Source: Ettlia oleoabundans
Lineage: Eukaryota; Chlorophyta; Chlorophyceae; Chlamydomonadales
Assembly: GCA_019693395.1 (NCBI GenBank)
Contig: JAAMXP010005182.1
Coordinates: 1-43,580, forward strand
Direction of reading: 5' to 3'
Length of the DNA: 43,580 bases
The translations under genes were made by a program, and so were the position numbers. Numbering within the stretch: the stretch's first letter is position 1; each line of letters begins with the position of its first letter. Under the pieces are notes generated by a model. The model made no database searches. It was not told the DNA's origin and worked only from the letters and a program-made list of their open reading frames with translations. Below, piece after piece: positions 34,031 to 43,580 of this stretch.

Positions 34031-35213
34031 TCAGTCCATGTCCCTCTCATCATCCCTCTGCTTCTCTGCAACAGATACACAAGGAGTCACTCACCTCTGC
34101 GCATTGTAGCCACATGAATTCCACAGTGCAGTCGCTCAACATGAGGTGCTTACAGAACACCTCTGACCATGCGAACAAGCATAGTGGCTGTCCCTGCCTG
34201 CTCACCTTGCACCTCGTGAGGCACGAGAGGGGCCCCCATCATGACATGCTCAACACTGCCATGCTCATGGACCGCAGTCTCTTCCTCCTCCTCTGCCAGT
34301 GGCTGCAGGACATACCAAAGGCACACAGTGAGTGGTAACAACTCAGCACAAGGGGCACCAGATGACAAGCGGGTGTGTCTTGGTTCACACTCGCAGAACC
34401 AAAGATTGCCGTTCAAAGGAGTTGTTGGAAAGGAGCTGTTGTCCCTGATGAGCTGTAAGTAGTAGTTTTCATGTGATATGCCGAGGAATGGCATCATAAA
34501 CCCACCATGCCCTCCGTGTAGGCCTTGGGCGGCTCGAGTATGTGGTCCAAATTGCTGCCCACCTGCCCGCAATCAACCATTGACCGTGACGGTACCAGTG
34601 ATGGTGACGGTGAGCGAATCAAAAAGCAGGTCCTCAAATACCTTTGAGGAGGACCTCAGAAACTACCATGATAAGCTGACGCTATGCAACATTCTCTGGC
34701 AAAGCGCCGGCACCCACCTCGCCAGCATCCCTGCCCATCAGCTCGAGGGCGGGATCCTCTTGCACACTGCTCATTGCTGTTGGCTATTCCTTAATTCTGT
34801 AAAGCAGAGTCAGCAGGATAGGATTCACATGTGTGGGCTGGGGCAGTTCGCGAGAGGATCACGCAATGGGCTACAGGATAGCCCCCGGCTACGGGGTCGG
34901 CTTGCCCAGAAGCGCTTCTGGCCTACGCCTTGGATGACGACCGCCCCTGCCCGATGAAGGGTTTTGCCTAGGTTGCAGCGGTCGATGTCTCAGACGAGGT
35001 GGCAGCTCGGTTAGGCCTTCCAGCAGCTTGACAAGTATTTTCCCTCACCTGGCTTGTAGCGCTGCACACCTTCGCACGCACTTCCACCCTTACCAGACCA
35101 AGGGGCAGCTAATAAGTTGCAAAAACCTTTGATAAGACTACAGGATGGGCTGAACGGTGAGAAACGCGGCGGAACGACCCGCCAAGCAGCGCGGAACCCT
35201 TAAAATTGAGCAT
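34031..35213 (-). CDS. Small probable mitochondrial protein of seven short exons
   Basis: Not visible as a long open frame; found by joining micro-exons whose phases all agree: 35213-35127, 34967-34927, 34766-34718, 34562-34506, 34302-34206, 34148-34095, 34065-34031 (87, 41, 49, 57, 97, 54, 35 bases; 420 in total, 139 residues). All introns are GT-AG. The N-terminus MLNFKGSALLGGSFRRVSHR is basic, with Ser and no acids, and looks like a mitochondrial presequence. The mature part contains DPALELMGRDAGEVGSNLDH, a Glu run (LAEEEEETAVHEH) and a basic tail ending KQRDDERDMD. I do not recognise a family. Small acidic, intron-rich genes with a presequence are typical of respiratory-complex accessory subunits, but that is inference. 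The start lies only 113 bases from the FANCL start. Confidence 0.68.
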
Positions 35214-35326
35214 GCTGCGGCACGCTGCGCCAGATGGGAGCCATCTGCTGTTTGAACGATATGCAACTACACCCTTGATTGGCAAGCCTTGATGTCGCGT
35301 ACAAATCCGCACCGACTCAAGCACAC
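35214..35326. promoter_or_regulatory. Compact bidirectional promoter, mitochondrial protein / FANCL
   Basis: Only 113 bases separate the two opposed start codons, so core promoter elements and both 5' UTRs must share this stretch or overlap the first exons. An upstream ATG (35292) out of the FANCL frame would be a short upstream ORF if transcription starts before it. Confidence 0.5.
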
Positions 35327-37767
35327 ATGCAGGCGGCGCAAGTTGAGCCGCTGGCCACGGTGTGTTCTCACGGCCCCACTGATTGGGCCTGCTTACTGGT
35401 CCTGACATGCAAACACTGTTCTAAAAAGAAAGTAGTGTTCTCGCGCGTGCCGCGCCCCTTGCAGGTGGCCCCCCTGGTGCTGCCTGTGGATGCTGCCGGC
35501 ACCGCCTTTGAAGGCTACGTCGCACCCAGCAATGTAGGCCAGCTGGGCATGCGCTGAGCGATATCCTGCAAGTAAATCCACGCATGAGCAGCAAAATTGC
35601 CGGAGGAATGCTAACCGACTAGCTAAGCAATTTGTTGATAAGCCGTCCGTGCTGCCACCCGTCCATGCAGGCCCTTGGCCCGCGGCCCACCTCCCTCTGG
35701 CTGCGCATCAGCGGGCTGCAGCCAGGAGCAGTGATGCTGCGGGGTGCACGGCTGGAGGTGAATGGGGAGTTGGCAGCGGTGATGGAGGGGCAGCAGGGGG
35801 TGTTGGCGCAGCGTCTGCAGGAGAGTCCATCGCTGCCGGCTTTCTTTGTGGAGCTGCAAAACATGGTGGACCAGCTGGGCCTGGAACGGTGCGACATGCT
35901 GGTACTGCTTGTACTGCGTCCTCTGCTGCGTCAGGAATCAACTGGAGGCCCCTGCCCCACCCACTGCCCACACCCTTGCCGACATCCATTTCACAACCCC
36001 GCTGCCTCGCAGACCAGTTCCTCGCAGCGCCCGGAACGCCGCCTTTTATAGCACCCTGAAAGCTGAGTTGGATGAGATAGGCTGGTCCCACGTCAGCGCC
36101 TTGTCTGACGACCTGTCACAGCTGACCCTGGCTGCCAGCGATGCAGCTGGGCGGCGGCACGAGCTCCGCCTCACCCTCCCACCTCACTACCCCGCTACGC
36201 CGGCGACAGCTGCCGCTGACCTGCCAGCCGCATTTGAGCTGCGGTGCGGTGCAGGCGCCAGCCTCGCCAGTGTGCTGGCGCAGTTTGAGGCGGTATTACA
36301 GCAGTACCAGCAGCTGTGGGATAGCCTGGATGACTTGGATGCGCGTGCCTGGGTGATTGAGCCCACAGCCGCAACCCGCAGGTGTGTACTACCACAACTC
36401 AACTCAACTGTGCATCGATGCAACAATTGGTTGCATGAGCTGCCTGCACTCAGCTTTGCATTGTTGTCAATCGTGCACCATTGCAAGTGCCCCAAACCCA
36501 CACTTCAAGCTGCCTGCCTCCCAACACCGCGCCTTTTTTGCTATGTTCACTGTGTTCGCAGCATGGTGTATCGTCGCATTGCACTTGGGCACCACGTGTC
36601 TCTAGCGCTGACCTTGGATCCTGCACAGCCCTTTGCTATGCCTCTGGACTGTCGGTTCATGGGATCAGATGCAGCGGTTGCGCCGCTCAGGTGGGTGGCA
36701 CATGTGGCAGCAGCGCCGCTTGACTTAGCCACGCCTCCCTGCTAACAAGGTGTGGGGAAGAATCAAGAGTTGCCACGGCGGCAAACACAGTCCATTGTGG
36801 ACCTGCAGTGATGGACACAAATGCCTCATCCCAACGGCGATTGTCTTGGCTGTCTGTCGTCTTCTTTCCATGTGCTTTTGGAGTTGGGCCTTTGACATGT
36901 GCCCCTCATGTCACTCTGGCTCTGCAGGCAACGCCTGCATGCAAACCGTGGTCGCTGGCGGGCGGGGGCCCTGTTGAGGCACAACCTCGAGGCTGTGCTT
37001 GAGCTGGAGCTGCCGCAGCGGCAGGGTTTAGATGCCGATGATGCCAGTGCCGATTGCGCCATCTGCTATGCCTACCGCCTGCCATTCATGCAAAGGGGGC
37101 AGCAGCAGGCAGCGGAAGGGGAGGAAGGTGAGTGCAGGGCAAGGCACTTGCACCACCAGAGACAACCAGGTTCAAGTGCTGGTTCTTTGCGTGGTTGCGT
37201 GTGAGCTTCGTGGCAGCCTGTTGCCTTGCCCGGCTGCCTCCCTGCCTGCCAGCTGGCCGGTGCAGCAGGTACTCACGCTGCCACCGCTTGCAGCAAACAA
37301 CGCTGCTGGCGCTGCAGCTGTGCTGCTGTCTCTCAGCATTGAATGCATGCCTTCCACCCATATCAGGTGAGGCTGAGGTGGTGCCCCAGGCTCTCCGGTT
37401 GCCTGCAGGGGAGGCTCCAGACATCAACTGCGACAATGTCGCCTGCGGCAAGCCCTTCCACCGCCGCTGCCTGGTGGAGTGGCTCAACTCGGGTGGGCAG
37501 GAAGGGGGGCTATGGAAGGGGTGGGCATGGCCTACGCGTGCATTTGCGCTGCTGGCCTCCCTCTGCGCCACACCAGCGGGTTGCTTCTGCACAGTTGAGC
37601 GTAACAGCGTCAGCAATGCGCATGCATGCAAACGCTATACTCAGCTCCAACCAAGCATGATCCTCATGCTGCATGCAGACACGAGCACGCGGCAGTCGTT
37701 CAACACCTTGTTTGGCGCATGCCCCTACTGCTCAGCTCCCATCACGGTCAAAGCGCTGCCCACCTGA
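35327..37767 (+). CDS. FANCL: FANCL, Fanconi anaemia E3 ubiquitin ligase
   Basis: The E3 that monoubiquitinates FANCD2/FANCI in interstrand-crosslink repair, in the nucleus. Eight exons in phase: 35327-35359, 35465-35533, 35671-35888, 36013-36381, 36562-36690, 36928-37127, 37367-37492, 37679-37767 (410 residues; human 375). The N-terminal ELF fold begins LVLPVDAAGTAFEGYV; the URD/RWD region carries FYSTLKAELDEIGWSHV, YPATPA, WDSLDDLDARAWVIEP and RRIALGHHVSL; the C-terminal RING/PHD-like finger has CAICYAYRL (C316, C319), CDNVACGKPFHRRCLVEWL and STRQSFNTLFGACPYCSAPI (last pair C396, C399). All eight zinc ligands are there, as is the E2-contact ICYAY segment. The ATG at 35327 gives an 11-residue leader; reading through the first intron also stays open, so that intron is less sure. 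TGTAA at 38097 probably ends it. Confidence 0.95.
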
Positions 37768-38467
37768 CCGCCGCTGCTGCCAGCCAAGAGCACAGTGCCC
37801 TGAGGCTCATGAGGGACTCCTTGATGCTCCATTCATGAGGAATCCATGCTGCCCACGCACTTGCCTGTGATTTAGGCAAGACACAGCAAACCTTCACACA
37901 TGCAATGACTGTTTTACTGCCAATGTGACAGTGCAAGCGTACTTCAATAACTTGATTACACCGCCATTTCATCTCACACCCTTTCTCGCCATATCCACGC
38001 TCCTATGCTAGTATATATGTCCCCAGCTAAATTTAAATACACCACTACCCTCACCTCCTCTTCCCTGAGATATTTGTGCTTAAGCAGTCCAGCTTTTGTA
38101 AAGGTGGACGAAGCAACTGACTCAACGTTTGTCAACCAAAGAGTGAAGAACGCTTTGCAGTAGCTGTTGCAATGCTTATTTCGTGTTTAATATTGTGGTG
38201 CAACATGGTGCAGGACAACCAATCGCGCTAAAGGGTCTCATTAACAACAACTTTGCTGGGCGGTAACAGCAGCAAGGTCAGCTTTTCAGACAGCTTAGAC
38301 CTGCTTTGCATTTAAATCAGCAGCCAGAACAGCTGTGTTAGAGCATCCATCTCCAAGCCCGGCTGGTTTGCACAGCCGATGCAGCCGAGATGCAATCTGA
38401 CAGCCAAGCTTCACTCAATCTCAGCCAGAGCAGGGCAGGTGAATGTCATTCAGCTCAGCTCCCTGGT
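37768..38467. other. Convergent 3' region, FANCL / Kelch gene
   Basis: About 700 AT-richer bases. Plus-strand TGTAA at 38097-38101 suits FANCL; minus-strand TGTAA (TTACA at 37956-37960) suits the Kelch gene. If both are used the two transcripts overlap by roughly 140 bases. No exon seen. Confidence 0.5.
38097..38101 (+). terminator. Candidate TGTAA poly(A) signal of FANCL
   Basis: TGTAA 330 bases after the FANCL stop, the only plus-strand copy noticed in this intergenic region. Confidence 0.45.
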
Positions 38468-40522
38468 TTAGTGCATCTCCAGCAGGAACATGTCGCCCAG
38501 GCGTTCGTTGGAAAGGCTGTTGCCACCGTGCACCACCACACCCGCGTTACAGGCTGTGGCCGCCAGCCAACCGCGTGGCGCGGGCCGCTCGCCGCCTGCC
38601 TCAATGTGGTGCCAGTGCTGGCAGGTGGTGTCCAGGCAGAAGACGTCGTTGGAGTAGCAGCCGGCGCCGGCATGACCCTCGGCTGCAGGTGATGACAGGG
38701 AGAAAAGGAAGGGGCAGGCAAAACGGGACGGTCAGCAAGAAGTGCAGCAGGCAATTGCAGGGGGTTGGGTGCCTCAGCAGGGCGGCGCTGTGACAATGAC
38801 GTGGGCAGCGGGCGAAGGCGGTGCAAGAAGTGGAGCTCAGGGAGCATAAACTGGGAATTTGCGATGCGCAGTTGAATCCCGACACGCTAGCAGGCATTGC
38901 TGTAATGCAGCCCTGTTGGAAGCCGCGCTGAAGAGAGCCACGCAGGCAAGCCAGAACAAGCGGACTAGTGCAGGTTGGCGCTCACAGGATGGGTCAACCT
39001 CGCCGCCAAACACGATTATATGGTTGCTGTGGGAGCAGCTGGCGCATCCGTGGGCTGCCACAGCGCACACGGAGCGCGCAGGCAGTGCCACAGGATGGTC
39101 GTGGCTGCAGGCACCTCTGGCGCTGTCGTTGGTGCTGGCTGGTTCGGGGGTTTCTGCCGTGCAGCAGCGGGGGCAGTCCCAGGTCTCTGTGGTCAAATCA
39201 AACCTGCAGATCAGGACAGCAAGTTTCCACCATGGGAGTCTTAGCAAATAAGAGTGCAGCCAATGCAGCCCACAAGCACCACATGCAGCCCTGGGCCATT
39301 TGCCCCTTGCCTGTGGACATCGCTCATCTCCATACCAGCAAATCCCGCAATCACAAACAGGGAACCTGGAACCACTGCAAAGCCGGCGCCCCCTCGCCCC
39401 TGCAGCAGGTGTAACCTTTCAAGGAGCAGCCATCAGAAACCCCAACTAAGGTAGCATGCAGCATGTCACCGTCTCCCAGGTCTACACCAACATGACAGTA
39501 GGGTCAGATTGATGCAGCAAATTTATTGCTCCTTGGCTGGGCAGGCTGCTTGGCTCCGCTACTTGCCTTGATCGTATCGCTGGAGGGCAGCTGGCGCCAG
39601 GTGGCCTTGACTGGGTCAAACTCCCACAGATCGTTCAGACGGCCCACGCCCTTCTCCCCGCACCCGCCAAACAGGTAAAGCTTGCCGCCGCCGGCGGCCA
39701 GGCAGTGGTAGGAGCGCTTGCAGGGCAGAACATCGCTGACAGGAGTGATCTCGCTCCAGGTGGAGGTCTCGGTGTCAAAGCAGTGCAGGTCATCGAAACA
39801 GCCCTCTCCCTCGCCGATGCCGTTGCGCCCCCCAAACACATATATGCGAGGGCCGATGGCAGCCGCGGCATGAGCAACGCGCAGGGCAGGAGGCGTGCCC
39901 TGTGCCTGCGTTTAAGGTGATGAGACACCGGTGCGGATGCTTTGGCATTGCAGTGGATTTGTGGCCAACAGGACATGCGGCTTAACTTACTGACGATAGG
40001 AATGCATTCGAGGGAATTGCAGGGGAGCGGGCTCACCTCCACATGCGACCATGACTGGGTGTGCAGGTCATACATGTACATGTCTTCGCCAATGGGGACC
40101 CGCGGGGCATGCTCGCCGCCCCAGCAGTAGAGCTTGTCGCCCACTGCACTGATAGAATGGGAGCTTCGAGCCTGCAGCACAGGAAGGGGCATGCGAGGCG
40201 TGTAGACGATTGTTTGCAGTTTACACTAAACTGTAAAACGAAGGAAAAAAAGTGAGAACACCGTCCTTGCTGAAAAAGCGGACCGGATCACAGTTGGGGA
40301 TTGGAGGGAGAGAAATGGTGGGATAACAGTGACCGCTGGCGACGGTGAAGGAGGTGGCGGCGCGGGTGCGCCCCTCGATGGCTAGCCATGACGCAATAAG
40401 CCCTTGTCGCAACGTTTTATATACGCAAGGGCTACACATGCCCTTGATCTTCCGCGCAAGCGGCGCGTGGCCAAGCCAACCTTTGGGACGTCGCCCTTGT
40501 TGGGCAGCTGCGCCCACTTCAT
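38468..40522 (-). CDS. Kelch-repeat protein (nitrile-specifier/ESP-like layout)
   Basis: Six exons in phase: 40522-40481, 40171-40037, 39905-39567, 39399-39311, 39203-38986, 38682-38468 (345 residues). The short first exon gives MKWAQLPNKGDVPK, then ARSSHSISAVGDKLYCWGGE starts the Kelch repeats. Blades follow with the usual GG and Tyr/Trp spacing: IYVFGGRNGIGEGEGCFDDL, LYLFGGCGEKGVGRLNDLWE, RGGAGFAVV...LFVIAGFAG, NHIIVFGGEVDPS, and VVVHGGNSLSNERLGDMF. The length and the PRVP, GEVDPS-GHAGAG signatures resemble the plant nitrile-specifier / thiocyanate-forming Kelch group, which descends from a wider family of unknown function; an alga has no glucosinolates, so the biochemical role is open. No F-box or BTB. 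Two of its five introns have GC donors (39566 gcaagt, 39310 gcaagg), and the reading frame requires them. Confidence 0.88.
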
Positions 40523-40788
40523 CGCGAACGATCCTGAACGTGGAGATGTTTCCCGCAGGCGTAGAAGAGGACAGTTTTCAGGAACTTCTGTACTGCGCCC
40601 CCTGTACTTCACTTGCGCCCAGCTTGGTCATCTGCTGCATGCATGTAGCGCATTTGTCGCCTTACAGTAATCGTTGCATGACATAACCCGTCACTCTTCT
40701 CTTTCGGCTTTCCGAAAATGTGTCAGTGTTGCTGAGCCAAACTGAGCGCCTGCATTCCTGGTTGTCGGCGTTAGATAGTATTTCGTAT
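40523..40788. promoter_or_regulatory. Bidirectional promoter, Kelch / MurE-like genes
   Basis: About 266 bases between opposed start codons (about 293 if the MurE-like gene starts at 40816). Expected to hold both core promoters. No distinctive box recognised. Confidence 0.45.
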
Positions 40789-43580
40789 ATGCCGGCAGCC
40801 GGCCGTAGCCATATGTCGGTCATTTTAGCGGCAGCGTGCAAGCCCGTTTGCACGCCACCAGCCCTGCAGAAACGGCAGATCAATGCGGCTCAGCATCAAC
40901 GTCAGCGATGGCGGAAGCAGCAAGGGCACAGCCGGTTGCAAGCAGCCCGCCCCATGCTGGCCGCCGCCGGCGATGCGGGGGACGACTTTGAGGAGATGTT
41001 GGGGAGACGGGAGGAGCTGCTACGAATACGGGACGACATGGAGGAGGGCTTGAACACGGAGGACGATGAGGAGCTGTCAGATCTTACAGAACGTGGGCAC
41101 GGCCGCTGCCAACTATTTTCGTCGCTGCTGTTGGCGCTACATGCCGCTGTAGCTACTACACAGACGGTGGCATTGCTTGCCGTGCTGTTGGTACCACCTG
41201 ATTCCTAGCAGATGATGCTGCAGCGATTGTTCATGGTACAGCTGTAGACATGGCAGATTCTGTCCTCCGTGCTGGTAGCTCACTGAATGCTTGCCTTGGT
41301 GTGGCAGAGGAGGACCTACGTCCTGCCGCCTACATCTGCTGCACACCTGAGTATAACTGTGCTGCTGTCGTTCTGTCATCCTGCAGGCCTGCTAAAGTAT
41401 GGGTATCTTGAGGATACAGGCAGCCTGAATGAGCTGGCATCTGATGGCGAGGAGGAAGGGGAGGAGCATAGCGACGATGATGGCAGCGAAGAGGAGGAAG
41501 AAGAGGAGGAGGAGGATGAAGAGGAAGGGCTGGATGCAGTCGCAGCAGGGAGTGGTGCCCAGGTGAAGCAAGTGGCCGCATCATTTTGCACACATGGGCA
41601 CGCAGTCGCACCTCTGACGTTCATCTTCCCTTTTGCGCAGTGTGCTACAGGTTGCATAGGTCTGTTGCAGATGGGCCTGAACTCGTGCTTTTCAGCTTTG
41701 CTTACCTGCCTCACTAGCTGAGCTCTGCAGGTTGATGATGATGATGTACTGCCTTCCAGTTCCAGCGCAGCGGGTGGCGCAGGTGCCGAAGCAGCACAGC
41801 GGCGCAAGGGCGGTCGGGGGCTGAAGCCTGTGCTCGACATGACCGGAATCGATGCAATAGTGACGGAGGTGCAGCAGGGCGGCATCGGTGAGCAGCAGCT
41901 AGGCTCTCATGATCGCTGGTTCGCCATGGCGCTTACCCGCGGGCTGCAAGTCGCACCTGCGTGTGTTGGCAACCAGTGGCCAAGTACATGCATGGGCTTA
42001 TGCCACTGCCTCATCCTGGACATGAACCAACTGCTGCTGCCTGCTCACCCTTCTTTCCATCTATGTGCCGCCTGGCTGGCTGCCACCTGCCTGTCTGCAG
42101 ATGACATGCGCAGCCAGATGCAGGCTGGCGGGGGTGCTGCCCAAACGGAGGAGGCTGAGGATCCAGGCGCCAAGTTCCCTGAGCCCCCTCAGCGTAGCTA
42201 CAGCCTGGCTGAACTGCTGCGGTTGGCGGGGTATGAGGACCAAGTGAGTGCAGGCAGGGGACCAGCAGCAGCGGAAGCAGTTAAAAAAAGGAACAGCAGA
42301 ATCAGCGCACGGAACAGGAGCATGACTGGGGCGAGCATGCCAACACGCTGTTGTTGGGGTTTGGGCTGGGATAGTAGTGGGCTTGCACATGGCTAGCAGC
42401 GGGCTTGCACATGGCTAGCAGCGGGCTCGCACATGAAAAGTCAGCGGTCGTTGGCGACAAACTCATTGTGCTTGCGATTGCCATGGCAGCTGCTTTCATG
42501 TAATGTCCATGTCTGCAACAAGCTGGCCCGCTGCGTCATACCCGTGCTGCGCCCGCTGCCATGGGCCATGTTGCGACGGCTTCCCGCCACCCGGTCCTGC
42601 TGCAGGCGGCCTCTGCTCCCGATATTGAGATTTCCAACCTTCTCACCTGCAACTCCATTTCCGGAGGGGAGGGGTCGCTCTATGTGTGTGTGCCCTCCAG
42701 CGATGGGTTGTCTGATGGGCATGACTGGGCAGATGAGGTGGGTGGGCAGTCGGTTTTTATGCAGTGGCACGGAGCAGGTTTGGATGTTGCTGTGTTGTCG
42801 CGTGGTTTGCCATGATGTGTGACATGGTTGAGCATTGCACGGAGGGCAGGTGGCCTTCACCACAGTACCCATCTCCTTCATTCCCCTTATTCCCCTTCCA
42901 CTGCCCAACTTGTTGGTATATGCACACAGACCATCCTTCCCCCCTGCCCCTGGCCAACTGCAGGCTTCTGAGATGGGCGCAGTGGCGGTGCTTGCAGGGC
43001 GGCCCCTGCCCGACGCACTTCTGCCCGTGGTGGTGGTGGAGGATGTGCAGGAGGCGCTCACCTGCCTGGCCGATGCCTTCTATCAGCAGCCCTCCCGCCG
43101 CATGCGCACCATTGGGTTTGTGGGGTCTTACGGCAAGACCACATCCGCCTGGCTGGCGCGCGGCATGTTTGAAGAAACCGGAGAGCGATGCGGAATGATA
43201 GGTGACTGGAGGGGCACAATCTACTGCCATGCTCGCCTGTGCTGTGCAGCACTCTCCCTGCACACTTTCATACACCAACCCCGCACCCTGGCACGCTCAG
43301 GCTGCGGTTGTGTTTGTGTCCATCTATGGTCTGCCCCACAACGGCCTCACTGCACTGCTCGTTGATTGATTGTGGACCTGTTACCTCCCCCATCCACCTC
43401 CCCATACCGACGCCAGTACTGGAATTGTGTACGTGTGTGTTATTTCATGCCCCACCCACTTGCGCCTCCCCACACCCACTGAAGTACGTGCGAACATGTG
43501 TTTGTTATGTTCTATGTGCCCCTACAGGCAGCATCGAGTATGCTCTAGAGGAGGTGCGGCTGAGTGAGGAGGGCGACGTA
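40789..43580 (+). CDS. MurE: MurE-like ligase (plant/plastid MurE homologue), N-terminal part
   Basis: Runs off the window. Exons: 40789-41092, 41387-41562, 41731-41887, 42101-42243, 42606-42737, 42964-43201, 43528 onward; all phases agree. The leader after ATG 40789 or 40816 is basic and Ala-rich (MSVILAAACKPVCTPPALQK) and suits a plastid transit peptide. An acidic segment follows (about 41437-41540, long Glu/Asp run). From 42195 the MurE domain begins: YSLAELLRLAGYEDQ, DIEISNLLTCNSISGGEGSL (the substrate-binding domain 1 block, EI..ISCDSR.V..G in bacteria), VVVVEDVQEALTCLADAFY, then the ATP loop TIGFVGSYGKTTSAWLARG. Bacterial MurE adds diaminopimelate to UDP-MurNAc-dipeptide; the plant homologue is part of the plastid RNA polymerase (PAP11) and is needed for chloroplast development. 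The P-loop here is GSYGKTT rather than GTNGKTT. Confidence 0.88.
41437..41540 (+). repeat. GAG/GAA/GAT-rich acidic-coding tract
   Basis: Purine-rich low-complexity stretch in exon 2 of the MurE-like gene, encoding a run of Glu and Asp. It lies before the conserved ligase domain. Confidence 0.7.
42381..42435 (+). repeat. Short tandem repeat, 22-base unit, 2.5 copies
   Basis: Unit GCTTGCACATGGCTAGCAGC followed by GG, starting at 42381, 42403 and 42425 (third copy partial with one change). It lies in the intron between exons 4 and 5 of the MurE-like gene (42244-42605). Confidence 0.85.

Noticed and set aside
38468..40522. Naming the Kelch protein as a nitrile-specifier enzyme
   Set aside because: Only the repeat layout supports it. 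Glucosinolate breakdown is confined to Brassicales, so the enzymatic name would mislead.
42361..42435. CRISPR-like array
   Set aside because: The 22-base units are directly adjacent with no spacers and lie in an intron of a nuclear gene; this is a small tandem repeat.

Overview
The window is nuclear DNA from a green alga (Chlorophyta). The evidence is dense genes with many short phase-consistent GT-AG introns (plus several GC-AG introns), GC-rich coding exons, TGTAA motifs downstream of several stop codons (the usual chlorophyte poly(A) signal), and a plant/algal gene set: a plastid STN-type kinase, a plant-type MurE homologue, IPK1, a DUF3228 protein and a plant-style Kelch protein. There is no operon, rRNA, CRISPR array or transposon that I can support. 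Genus cannot be fixed from the sequence; a core chlorophyte is the best guess.

I resolved 16 genes by reading exons by hand and requiring that splice phases match. In order: EHD dynamin-like ATPase, 3' part only (+, 195-2309); small TPR protein (+, 2581-3366 or 3525); unknown protein with a C-terminal CxxC (-, 3743-5409); inositol-pentakisphosphate 2-kinase IPK1 (+, 5935-8193); cytidine deaminase with an N-terminal extension (-, 8449-10276); GRF zinc finger plus DEDDh exonuclease (+, 10574-12681); C2-domain protein (-, 13136-15867); MDR quinone oxidoreductase (+, 16884-19238); DUF3228 protein (+, 19749-20939); STN7-like kinase fused to three FF domains (-, 22074-28652); coiled-coil and poly-Gln protein (+, 29091-30942); NAD(P)-binding SDR-like protein (-, 31581-33602); 139-residue probable mitochondrial protein made of seven tiny exons (-, 34031-35213); FANCL E3 ligase (+, 35327-37767); Kelch protein (-, 38468-40522); MurE-like ligase, 5' part only (+, 40789 to window end).

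The layout is mostly alternating head-to-head and tail-to-tail pairs, so many promoters are probably shared: 113 bases between the mitochondrial protein and FANCL, about 270 between Kelch and MurE, about 300 between the deaminase and the exonuclease. The genes do not form one pathway. Themes are organelle function (kinase, MurE-like, oxidoreductase, SDR, deaminase), DNA repair and nucleic-acid processing (FANCL, GRF exonuclease), inositol phosphate metabolism (IPK1) and membrane traffic (EHD, C2).

The most unusual element is the kinase: a thylakoid STN7/STN8-type catalytic domain continuing in one predicted reading frame into a low-complexity linker and three FF domains, a module normally found in nuclear splicing and transcription factors. 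The other points worth checking are an excess of GC-AG introns, the reversed domain order of the GRF-exonuclease, the micro-exon mitochondrial gene, and the altered P-loop of the MurE-like protein.
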